Shown here: positions 48,401 through 54,690 of the stretch, piece after piece | Layout of the letters: each line of letters starts with the position of its first letter | How positions within the stretch are numbered: the stretch's first letter is position 1 | NCBI GenBank assembly: GCA_033980235.1 | Contig: CM067066.1 | Coordinates: forward strand, 38,869,455-38,933,454 | Source of the DNA: Diadema setosum | Taxonomy: Eukaryota > Echinodermata > Echinoidea > Diadematoida > Diadematidae | Reading direction: 5' to 3' | DNA: 64,000 nucleotides | Made by a program: the position numbers and the translations under genes | Notes under the pieces: generated by a model | Seen by the model: the letters and a program-made list of their open reading frames with translations, nothing else | What the model was told of the DNA's origin: nothing | The model's database searches: none

Positions 48401-51400
48401 GACTGTATAATGGCAGGATAAAATACATGTATAAAAACATGTATTGACTGCCTGAAATTGAAACAAAAATGAAATGAAATGGAATGCAATGGAATGCAAA
48501 GGGACTAAAATTTGATAATATATTACATAAGTGTTACTCTAGAAATCGTGAGAACAGGAATAAAATTACACAATGTGAATGGATCTTTCATATGTAGAAT
48601 CGTATAATGACACCATAAAATTCATTAGGAAATTATCAGGGATATGAAAAAAGCCTAATATTTATTGCAACATTTGGAAAATAAAATAGGGAATTAAATG
48701 TGCCTAACAAACTCACTTGTTATCTGCAGCATTTGTTCAAGCACCTTCTCCATAGGCCTACTGTTGGGTGTCCTGGTAGCTTCCAGTTTCTTTCACCCAT
48801 TCATCGAGGCCCACAGTTGAGAAACCTGGATGTGCTATAATACAGCGCATTGGAGCATCGAAATGTCTTTCGTTGTACCGTAATTCTCAATCTTGTCCAT
48901 TATGTGCTCTGTCTCTTTGCAGCAAACGGATTCCCTGGCAGTGGTCATGTGAGAACACAGCTGTGACAGAGGCACCTGAAAACAAAGAAAACATGAAAAA
49001 AAAAGAAGAAACATAACGAACAACACATTCCTATTTCCTTCTTTGTGTTTATTAGTTGGTGTTTTGAAGTATGTACTGCACTGTCACACAATGACGTTTA
49101 GACTATAGGCCTATTAGTCATTAGTGAAATCATTGTTTGAGTTCTAGGCAAGTGTGAACAAAATATCGTTCATGACTAGGCCTGTAGGAACCCCTACTGC
49201 CAGAGAGGTTACCACTGATACCAGACTCTTCAAACCACTGCTTAGCCCAGCCACATACAGTAATTGAAATTGCAGTTTTGGTATGGCCGGCAAACACTTG
49301 TACCTTATTGCAAACAGCAGTTTTTTACTTATCCTTTCATAACTTGTCTTGTGCTCGGCAATTTACATGTGAAACTGTAGTAGGAGGGCCTAGTGGAAAC
49401 AAACTTGGTTGGAATTTACCAGTCGATTACTTCATGATAGGAAGGTCCTTGGGGCCAGAGAAATGACCTCCTTATATACCGGGTACATGCGTATTCTATA
49501 CAGGTACAGTACTATGAATTACATCAAAGTTTATACCAGGACTCAAGTAAAATACTGTTAAATGCGGAAAAAAAATCGGGATCTGAAAAATCAGTTTGTT
49601 CTTGTGACATTATGAATGAGATCGAGAGATATGAGAGCTCAAGTATGACATCTGCCTCGCCAGCTCAGTGCATAGCCTTTCAATTCATACCGTCGTTTAC
49701 CGATGTCCCTCTTCCACTCCAGTTTCACGTTAATGTTGTATTGTAAACAAAATTCTGTTTTGATTTTTCCGACCCCAATCGACCTGCATTCTGTAAAAAT
49801 TAACGTTAGGCCTAACGTTAGAGTGAACTATCTAGACTCTCAGCGTACTTGATACTAATGATAGTTACCAATTATTATCTTCCAAGTCCCAACCTCGTCG
49901 CGGGCTCGTTGCCATCACCCTGTTCCTCGAGCAGCATCCTCACGGGCCACTGCCCCGGGGGCGGGAGGTGAAGAGTCGGGTTAATATACTCCAGAACGGT
50001 ACGGCTACGGGCGGGATGAACTCAATACAGATTAGATTTAGGGTTGCGTGGGGCTGGAGCTGGAGCTGACATGGGGCTGCTTTACCTTCGCCTTCATCAT
50101 CTCGGTGGGGGTAGCAGCCAGAAAGGCGAATCCAGGTCTGAATCCATATTGAGAACACTGTCTTGTTGACCACGTACTGCTACCAGCTTGTTTACCGTGT
50201 AAAAAGCTAATTCAACGCGATCTCCGCGGAGCTCGCTTGTAAGGTATGCTGTTATCGTAAAATTAGAGTGCCATCCAGTCTCCAGTTGAAATTTGTTGTT
50301 ATCATCCATGCACACACACAGAGTCACAATGTACGGTCAGCAGTAAAGCGGCTGTCTGTACGTCTACTTGTCTTTTTCTCTCGCAGAAAATATCTAGTTT
50401 TTTCCAAACGTAAACCGGATCCAAAAAGGCAATTATCATGGGTAAAGTGTTCAAAAAAAAGTCAGTGGCGTCACTGGGCCTCTACTAAAATGTCTAAACA
50501 ACATATTCAAATCACTTTTGGGACGCAAAGATTGTCAGAACTGGTTAAATCTTGATTTAAAAATAGATAAAGTTTCACTCATTTTACATTGCCAACGCAT
50601 TAGACGAACTCGGTGGCTTCGCGGGGTCTCCCCCCTCATACGTCAAATCGCATAAGCCAATCAGCTGCCAATTTTGGGGGGCGTTCCCAAATCAGTGAAC
50701 ATTTTGAGCGATTTCTTGTTACTGAGCAATTTTTGGTGGATAAAAACGCCAGAATCGTGTTAGTGAGCTCAAATACCTTCTATATAGCCCCAATGTCCGA
50801 GTTAAAAGACTCCCCCTTTAAGAAGCTAACTACTATAAAGACTTCTTTACGAAAGTATCCGAGAAAGTGCTCACGATGTCAGCACACTATTATCTCAGTT
50901 GTCTAACATCAATATTTGCATCATTTTATGTTCATTATCCCTCAAGTCAGGGGAAAGCTCGCCTGGATGAGCTGGCAGTCAGCTGAAGAAAGTCAGAAAT
51001 CATACAGATACATACTTTTCCTCTGTTTAGCACAAAAGCAATGATAAAGACACACACACAAACAGACAGTGAAATACTAGTAAGTCATTGCACAGACCTC
51101 GATGGTAGGTGATAAATCAAGAGAAATGTTCATAATCTGTACATGTTCTTTATCTTTTTCAAATGCCTAACTTCATGTTCATTTTACAGATTATCAATCA
51201 TGGCTCCACTCCCGTGCTTGCGGTGTACACTGTGGTGCAAAAGAATTACCAACCCGTTTTAGGGGCCAGCGCTGAAGCGATTGTCCAGAATGCCGGTAAT
51301 ACTTGGCAACTACCGCTGTCTGATTCGGGAACAGGTAATCCTTAATCATCTTCATCTGTCATTCACCTGTTTAAAGTGTACAACATAATTGTAATATATA

Positions 51401-54246
51401 TAATATATATAATATCATAACCAATCTTGAAATCAGAACACCCATCCCATTGTTGATAACGCTCCTTCCTAAAGGAAATGTTGACAAGGTTTCAAAGAGT
51501 AAGCATCAAAATATCGATAATTCGTATTGTCTCTCCCTTCAAGAATATTTTGAGAGTTTTATTGTTGCATTCTGAGCTGAATAGTTTGACGTGGAATCCC
51601 GAGTGCTCAGTGCTCTAGTACTAAAATTGCTTCTCACCATGTCTAAAGGTTCTGATAAGGTCAAAGACGACGGGGTGTACTCAGGTGTCTTCCTTGAATT
51701 CGACGGAGATGGTCGGTACAGCGTGGTTGTCAGAGTTGAAGGTTTAACGACTGAACCACGGATCAAGAACGGTGGACGACGTGAGTAGAATCCAAATCCT
51801 ACTTTCCGCTTACTTTACTGTCCTTTTAATGACTATGATTATGTTTGGTTTGACTGCTTTACCTAAATGAATTGTTGTATACATTGTTCGTTTCCCGGTA
51901 GTAGAAATGTCAAATAAAATGGAGAAATTACCTGTTGTACTCAACCACCCTCGCTCTCTATACTAATCTTGGTTTGGGCGATTCTTTGATCAAATATTTA
52001 ATGCATTACAGGTCGCCGATCAGTTGGAACAACTGCAGCACCTTCCCAGACGGGATTCATGCGATCTGCCTCCGGCGGAGCGTTCGTTGTTCAGAACTAC
52101 TCGGCCAGTGCACCTGATATTTTGGCGCCGTCCACCATCACGGACCTTAGGCATACAGCGTTGTATAACATCAGTGCGGTGAGGCTGGTCTGGACAGCCG
52201 TTGGAGACGACCTGGATCAAGGCCGAGGTATTATGTTAACCCAATGAAGACTAGTCCTGAGTATTCTTGGGCTTGGATAAATGGGAAATGCGTGTAATAG
52301 CAAAATAATTTCGTCTTCAGTGGGTTGATTATCTATTACATTCCTTCCTCTCTTTCGATATTAAACACATTAAACATAAATTCACATTGATTAATATCCC
52401 ATTGATCTCTAAAAATTTTATAGAAAGAAAATAATTCCAAAGTGGGAATTATTGGTTAAATAACCTTAACCATCTGTCCTTTGAGGACACGGTTTTTGTT
52501 CTTTTCTTATTGTTGTTTTTAGGGGCCTGGTACGAAATGTAACTGTCTTGTAGGAAAGAATTTCAAATAAGAAATATCAAAAGAAGGGATGAATATCTTT
52601 ACAATGATTATTTCATGATGTAAGATAACCCAACAAGGACAAGAATTTGGTATATTCCAATCAGTCATTCTAAACAAAAGGAATTAAATGCATATTAGTA
52701 GGCAATAAAACATGCTTCTGGAATTTCTGATTTTGTAGAATGATTAAGCTCTCAAGTCGATAGAGAGCTGCGCTTGATTATTCATTATTGCACTCTTTTT
52801 CTTTATCAAATGCCATTGAAGTAAAATTGAGTTTTATGTGAAATTTAGCTGAAAGCGTTCCTGCGTATTCTGGTCAAAAGCATTCACTGCAATATTGTGT
52901 CTCAAATTGCAAATACAAACCAGATATGGAAGATTTGACCAAAAAACAAAAACAAAAACAAAAATCAGTAATGCGACATGATTATCATGAATAATCTCAA
53001 GTCAATTGCCCAAGAAATCAATAATAGTACTTTAGCTTACATGAGTATGTTGAAGGTTTGACAACAAGAATTCCCACGTATTTTACGAGCATTCTAGAAG
53101 AAGCTGATGATACGTTTGTTAATTTATTTCCCCCTTTGGCCAGCTTCATCGTATGAATTGAGGTATTGTACTGACTTCACGACACTGAGGACCAACTTCA
53201 CAGAGTGTACTCTGGTAGACAACGAACAGCTGGTCGAGGGTAACCTATCCGACATCGCCACCGCCGGCGTCGATGAGAGCCTCACAGTACAGCTTCCTGA
53301 AGGGTCTCTGAGTGTCTCGCATCACTTTTCCCTGCGAGCATCTGACGAGGCTGGCAATGTGGGGTCGACGTCCAACATCGTATCAACAGCCGTTATTATT
53401 ACACAGGAAAACACTACCTTAGCTCCTATCCCTATTTCGGAACAACTAACAAATATGTCGACTGCCGCCACAGCGGCTGAAACAACTTCCTTATTAGCTA
53501 CCTCTGCTTACTTCCTCGGTTCCTCTGCTAGCAGACCAGGTAACACAACGCCTTTATCGGTTTCCCCTACGGGAAATGGTACTAGTATCTCGTCCGTTAC
53601 CTCCATGACCTCCAGTAGTTCTTCATCTACTAGAACTGATAGAGATTCGTTCTCATCGGTAACCTCTATGACGTTCAATAGTTCCCCTGCAACCAGAACA
53701 GAAGATAATATGTCCTCATCGGTCACAGTTATCGCCACAACCTTTAGCAGTTCCGCTACTGTCATGACTGGAACTGATGATAGTACTTCCTCATCAGTTA
53801 CCTCTACGGCTGCCAGGAGTTCTTCTACCACTGGAACAGGTGGTAGTATACCTTCATCTGTTACCACCAACCCATTTTCTAGTGATTCTACCGAACTGTC
53901 TGCAAGTGACAAGACCTCTTTAACCCCTGGTGTACCATTAACTACTGCAGAAGAAAGCATCAAAGAACTAACAGTCATCGAGGGGAGCTATCCTATGACA
54001 AAGGACCCACCAACTGAGGAACCATCTGGCCACAACCAAACCCTCATCATAACCATATCGGTCATCCTGTCCGTTGCAGTCCTTGGTGGTGGCATCAGTC
54101 TCTTTCTTTACACCCGTTCTTCTGCGATGTACGGAGGAAAGGTGCACCCTTCTGGAGAGTGCGATACAGAGAAAAATGTGATGGCTACCAAGGAAGATGA
54201 CTGTTACGTAGAGGAGTACTCAGACCCCGTCTTTTACAAATCTTAA
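26015..54246 (+). CDS. CLCA: CLCA family protein (calcium-activated chloride channel regulator), twelve exons
   Basis: Coding exons: 26015-26188, 26534-26807, 27986-28269, 28721-28978, 30113-30343, 31008-31298, 32272-32499, 32931-33056, 51190-51334, 51649-51780, 52012-52227 and 53144-54246. Every junction is GT-AG and phases agree, giving about 1153 residues, longer than the usual 900-1000. CLCA proteins are secreted or membrane-tethered, self-cleaving metalloproteases that modulate TMEM16A chloride channels and mucus. In order: signal peptide (1 to about 22); CLCA N-terminal domain (SDVEEDDMLIEHIK, RLYWGEIQILVPITW, GCGEPG); a protease core in which HExxH is replaced by R155-E-W-G-S159; VWA domain with MIDAS D324-V-S-R-S328 and LLVSDGK; beta-sandwich (NWTVTLNNTHS); KDDGVYSGVFLEFDGDGRYS; an FnIII-like part with RLVWTAVGDDLDQGRASSYELR; Ser/Thr-rich stalk (about 870-1065); membrane span (about 1085-1109); tail ending EEYSDPVFYKS. 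Intron 8 is inflated to 18.1 kb by transposons. Gene structure is confident; which vertebrate CLCA is closest is not. Confidence 0.93.
26985..27250 (-). repeat. Dispersed repeat copy A in CLCA intron 2
   Basis: Read on the minus strand this shares a long stretch (TTGTTACAAGGCATA, then CAGAGGCCGTTGTCCAAGTC, GGTCTCCCCCACCTGTA) with 29283-29545 and ends in TGAAACTGAAAC units. It is the same element as copy B in opposite orientation. Confidence 0.75.
27414..27826 (+). pseudogene. LINE 3' end with poly(A)-like tail in CLCA intron 2
   Basis: Codons read RNRLYFNLYTFSFAGPKFWN, then SLDSSITSTFRLSSCPL and a stop: the SFAGPKxWNSLP block near the end of CR1-like reverse transcriptases. Untranslated sequence runs to an A26 tract at 27800-27826. 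The element is severely 5'-truncated. Confidence 0.6.
27986..28269 (+). CDS. CLCA: CLCA exon 3: metalloprotease-like segment with lost zinc ligands
   Basis: Begins GKAMVREWGSLRWSLFPEHF, collinear with the mammalian active-site segment (HEWAHLRWGxFDEY). The first His is Arg155, the second His is Ser159 and the FDE Asp is Pro166; the catalytic-base Glu156 remains. The rest of the exon (cysteine-containing YYEPTRCSRDLTGG, TAIASLLFGSHCVDS) is intact and in frame. Confidence 0.9.
29283..29545 (+). repeat. Dispersed repeat copy B in CLCA intron 4
   Basis: Inverted counterpart of 26985-27250, ending in (CTGAAA)n at 29522-29543 after AATAAAACTTACTGAAAC. The tail structure suggests a LINE or SINE 3' end. 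Confidence 0.75.
30600..30950 (+). repeat. Retroposon-like 3' region with (AAATC)n tail in CLCA intron 5
   Basis: About 300 bp of non-coding sequence ends in seven AAATC units (30914-30950), as in LINE/SINE tails. No coding part is visible. Confidence 0.35.
31395..31755 (-). mobile_element. tRNA-derived SINE in CLCA intron 6
   Basis: On the minus strand the head reads GGTGGTGATTTGGCTCAGAC: A box at 31739-31726 and a perfect B box GGTTCGATTC at 31694-31685, separated as in a tRNA gene. An unrelated body of some 280 bp follows toward 31400. It is antisense to CLCA. Confidence 0.75.
33390..33608 (+). repeat. Left terminal inverted repeat of the TTAA element
   Basis: Inverted, diverged partner of 50630-50817. 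It probably also contains the promoter or 5' UTR of the THAP gene that begins about 95 bp further in. Confidence 0.55.
33840..34481 (+). repeat. Left foldback arm with tandem repeats
   Basis: Outer 420 bp: alternating units TTTCACTTTTCACAAAAATA and TTTCACTTTTGAATTAAAAT (each plus 2-3 bases), then four TTTCACTCTGATAAAACCA units. Inner 130 bp are unique (TTTTTTCCCGGCCAAAAGGT onward). Confidence 0.9.
34663..35036 (+). CDS. Two-exon small gene candidate inside the foldback element (61 residues)
   Basis: Exon 1 34663-34672 (ATG TTG TGG G, donor GTAAGT) joins in phase with exon 2 34861-35036 (acceptor TTCATCAG, stop TAA). The product starts MLWGRQYFVLYADTKIDGAL and continues EKHNLLKIRPEDCIFRGQIM to ASSAEGDFFGP. 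An AATAAA is at 35268-35273, and about 150 bp of GC-rich, CpG-containing sequence precedes exon 1 like a promoter. I do not recognise the protein; it could be the first exons of a captured host gene, or chance. Confidence 0.4.
35306..35874. mobile_element. TTAA-flanked MITE, 569 bp
   Basis: AGGACAAGTTCACCTTCATA at the left, inverted at the right (one-base differences and a short indel), with similarity for about 150 bp on each side, flanked by TTAA (35302-35305, 35875-35878). No coding capacity. TTAA fits Kolobok or piggyBac mobilisation. Confidence 0.85.
36226..36472. mobile_element. Palindromic MITE, 247 bp, ATAT flanks
   Basis: GAAGAGTTTGTTCGCAAAAA and about 13 further bases are repeated inverted at the right end (33-bp arms, one extra base). 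ATAT lies directly outside both ends. AT-rich centre without coding capacity. Confidence 0.8.
36647..36925 (-). CDS. Unassigned open frame within the foldback element (92 codons)
   Basis: Reads MITYCSRFFNEMKKLTGVLI, SCFYSCEEVTQRLQNSSALL and on to ITLNMHVPSV. Composition is varied and protein-like with plausible amphipathic helices, and an AG acceptor lies just upstream on that strand. I do not recognise a family; it could be an exon of a captured gene or a chance frame. Confidence 0.2.
   Translation of the reverse strand: MITYCSRFFNEMKKLTGVLISCFYSCEEVTQRLQNSSALLDKNLSEIEWYVCIQESKIHYRTDSVDLLVYVMQIFLEATEKRITLNMHVPSV
38100..38760 (+). repeat. Diverged tandem duplication, units of about 200-230 bp
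   Basis: Recurring order of TTTCCAGTAAGTGTACTTCA-like, GCAGCTGCCAGTT, GTGTGTGAAACCTTGG, CTTGCCTTCAAAGTA-like and AAGGGCATATGTACACC-like words, about two and a half copies, with the insertion at 38124-38284 in the first. Confidence 0.7.
38124..38284. mobile_element. Short palindromic-ended insertion, TTCATA target duplication
   Basis: The ends carry GGCGGATCCAG and CTGGATCCGCC. TTCATA flanks both sides (38118-38123, 38285-38290). The next tandem unit of the surrounding repeat (around 38482-38510) lacks it and shows the empty site, confirming an insertion. The interior has two CGCCCCCCTTTA-like words in direct orientation. Confidence 0.75.
39416..39447 (+). repeat. (TA)n microsatellite
   Basis: About 15 TA units. 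Confidence 0.9.
40649..41335 (-). repeat. Right foldback arm with tandem repeats
   Basis: Inverted copy of 33840-34481 with the same order of unit variants and very few differences. The inner part differs by short insertions (an extra GGCCAGCTGGCC and a few bases). Confidence 0.9.
42136..43413 (+). repeat. Tandem duplication of about 640 bp carrying a transposase-like exon
   Basis: Copy 1 about 42136-42780 and copy 2 42781-43413 are nearly identical, from CCCAAAATGTTTCCCATAT to ATGATCAATTTTAAAAGGTC. Each copy contains one exon-like block with acceptor TTACAG and donor AAGGTTCGT: 42455-42583 (129 nt, 43 codons GSAGSIALQCTTQIQTRQAR...KPKYKAGSSSVK) and 43088-43218 (131 nt, shifted by 2 nt). The block probably continues the THAP gene, which ends at a phase-0 donor at 41638. 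Confidence 0.75.
43635..44961 (+). mobile_element. Helitron-like element with (CCGT)n and AGGTCA arrays
   Basis: The left part starts TATGCCTCCGCC and is followed by (CCGT)n at 43680-43764. About four diverged units of 150-170 bp follow, each ending in AGGTCAAAGGTCAAAAGGTC-type arrays. The right end has the inverted GGCGGAGGCATA, then the hairpin GTCGC-CAAA-GCGAC, then ATTTCTAG followed by T: a stem-loop a few bases before CTAG (CTRR) with insertion before T, as in Helitron 3' ends. The 5' end is not certain and no helicase is present. It lies in the TTAA element. Confidence 0.55.
43680..43764 (+). repeat. (CCGT)n microsatellite
   Basis: About twenty CCGT units with CCTT interruptions; translations give repeated RPSV, an artefact. 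Confidence 0.95.
45096..45178 (+). pseudogene. Possible further exon of the THAP transposase gene
   Basis: Acceptor TTCTACAG, frame AHVDDVLSAVVEYDDKTPAS then CQPSTPPL, donor GTGAGT. The acidic linker-like content fits the region after a THAP domain, but the incoming phase (needs one base) does not match the preceding exon end, so an exon is missing or this is chance. Confidence 0.3.
45179..48757. other. Interior of the TTAA element: no gene recognised
   Basis: AT-rich sequence with CA/TG-rich stretches (46835-46860, 47070-47150) and sequence near 47660-47780 with TTGTTATAA words in both orientations, probably an old DNA-transposon relic. A diverged tandem duplication of about 200 bp lies at 48236-48640. 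No transposase core is visible. Confidence 0.5.
48236..48640 (+). repeat. Diverged tandem duplication of about 205 bp
   Basis: Two units each starting GCCTGA(T/A)ATTGAAACAAAA and continuing ATGGAATGCAA, AAAATTTGATAAT and AATTA(G/C)ACAATGT in the same order. Confidence 0.75.
48758..48975 (-). pseudogene. P2X7 C-terminal ('ballast') zinc-domain fragment
   Basis: An exon-like block starts after the minus-strand acceptor TTTGTTTTCAG. It reads MTTARESVCCKETEHIMDKI then ENYG; after a one-base frame change, ERHFDAPMRCIIAHPGFSTV, GLDEWVKETGSYQDTQQ and a stop. The ESxCC...CI(T/I)xHPGF...WV pattern is that of the intracellular cysteine-rich domain of P2X7 receptors, which also exists alone in many invertebrate genes. 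No P2X channel part is nearby. The frameshift makes a dead copy or a missed splice. Confidence 0.5.
48976..50629. other. Right part of the TTAA element, GC-richer segment 49890-50250
   Basis: The 49890-50250 segment has higher GC with CpGs, compatible with a minus-strand promoter and first exon for the ballast-like gene (minus-strand frame near 50160-50080 reading NMDSDLDSPFWLLPPP), but no family is recognised. The rest shows nothing. Confidence 0.3.
50630..50817 (-). repeat. Right terminal inverted repeat of the TTAA element
   Basis: Partner of 33390-33608. The first 18 bases differ at one position; the rest matches in blocks separated by unaligned stretches. Confidence 0.55.
53144..54246 (+). 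CDS. CLCA: CLCA exon 12: Ser/Thr-rich stalk, membrane span and tail
   Basis: 367 codons to a TAA stop. The first 85 residues finish an FnIII-like fold (SYELRYC ... HHFSLRASDEAGNVGS). About 195 residues dominated by Ser, Thr and Val follow, with loose repeats of the type SSSVTSMT and many N-x-S/T sites; this part is probably O-glycosylated. The span TLIITISVILSVAVLGGGIS leads to a cytoplasmic tail of about 45 residues. Confidence 0.9.
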
Positions 54247-54325
54247 ACCTATAGTGCTGTTACTTTACTACAGAAATTTGAAAGCCATTAACTTCCATAA
54301 GTTATAAAAACTCGTCCGCGAAAAC

Positions 54326-54331
54326 AATAAA
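54326..54331 (+). terminator. Candidate CLCA poly(A) signal AATAAA
   Basis: Canonical hexamer 80 bases after the CLCA stop and just before the MITE at 54358. Another AATAAA lies at about 55677. Confidence 0.5.
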
Positions 54332-54357
54332 TCAAAGCAATAGTTTTTATCCAGATT

Positions 54358-54690
54358 GGCCCGAATTCACGAAGGTGGTACAAATGAAACCATGGTTTAA
54401 ACCATGGACAAAAACCATGAAGCGCCAAGTGTCGCACGGAATATTTCGTTACGAAATTGGTCATTTCGTCGACAAAATGACTGTTTCGTTAACGAAATTA
54501 TCATTACGTGGACGAAATGTTCATTTAGTTACAAAATATTGTCATTTCGTTACAAAAATAATCATTTAATCGACGAAATGACTGATTTCGTAACGAAATA
54601 TTCCATGCGACACTTGGCGCTCCATGGTTTTTGTCCATGGTTTAAACTATATGGTTTCATTATTTTGTATCACCTTCTTGAATTCGGGCC
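54358..54690. mobile_element. Palindromic MITE, 333 bp, ATT flanks, with TTTCGT/ACGAAA array
   Basis: GGCCCGAATTCACGAAGGTG and about 80 further bases are repeated inverted at the right end, including AAACCATGG and GCGCCAAGTGTCGCA. ATT lies outside both ends. The centre is an array of TTTCGTTACGAAAT-like palindromic units. No coding capacity. It begins 112 bp after the CLCA stop codon. Confidence 0.85.

Larger units (their letters stand above)
33390..50817. mobile_element. Kolobok-like DNA transposon, 17.4 kb including nested insertions
   Basis: TTAA flanks both ends (33386-33389, 50818-50821). The left end AGGGGCAGTCTTTTAACT mirrors the right end (AGGGGGAGTCTTTTAACT on the minus strand). Diverged similarity continues for about 190-220 bp (shared AATCGCTCA, CGGGAACGCCCCC / GGGAACGCCCCCC, TTTGACGTAYGAGGGGG). 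A THAP-domain gene starts just inside the left repeat. TTAA duplication plus a THAP transposase is the description of the Kolobok superfamily; P elements also carry THAP but make 8-bp duplications, and piggyBac uses TTAA without THAP. No DDE catalytic core is recognisable, and the coding parts are disrupted, so the copy is inactive. Nested inside are a foldback element, small palindromic elements and a Helitron-like element. Confidence 0.6.
33057..51189 (+). other. CLCA intron 8, 18.1 kb, built of nested transposons
   Basis: The flanking exons end ...ILGSR (donor GTAGGT) and begin IINHGSTPVLAV (acceptor TTTTACAG). Without the TTAA-flanked element at 33390-50817 the intron would be about 0.7 kb, in line with the other CLCA introns. 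Confidence 0.85.

Noticed and set aside
33390..50817. P-element or Polinton interpretation of the large element
   Set aside because: P elements duplicate 8 bp rather than TTAA; Polintons of this size would carry polymerase B, integrase and capsid genes, none of which is visible.
53508..53978. 156-codon frame on the minus strand
   Set aside because: Shadow of the Ser/Thr-rich CLCA exon 12, whose codon bias keeps the antisense open; no splice or homology support.
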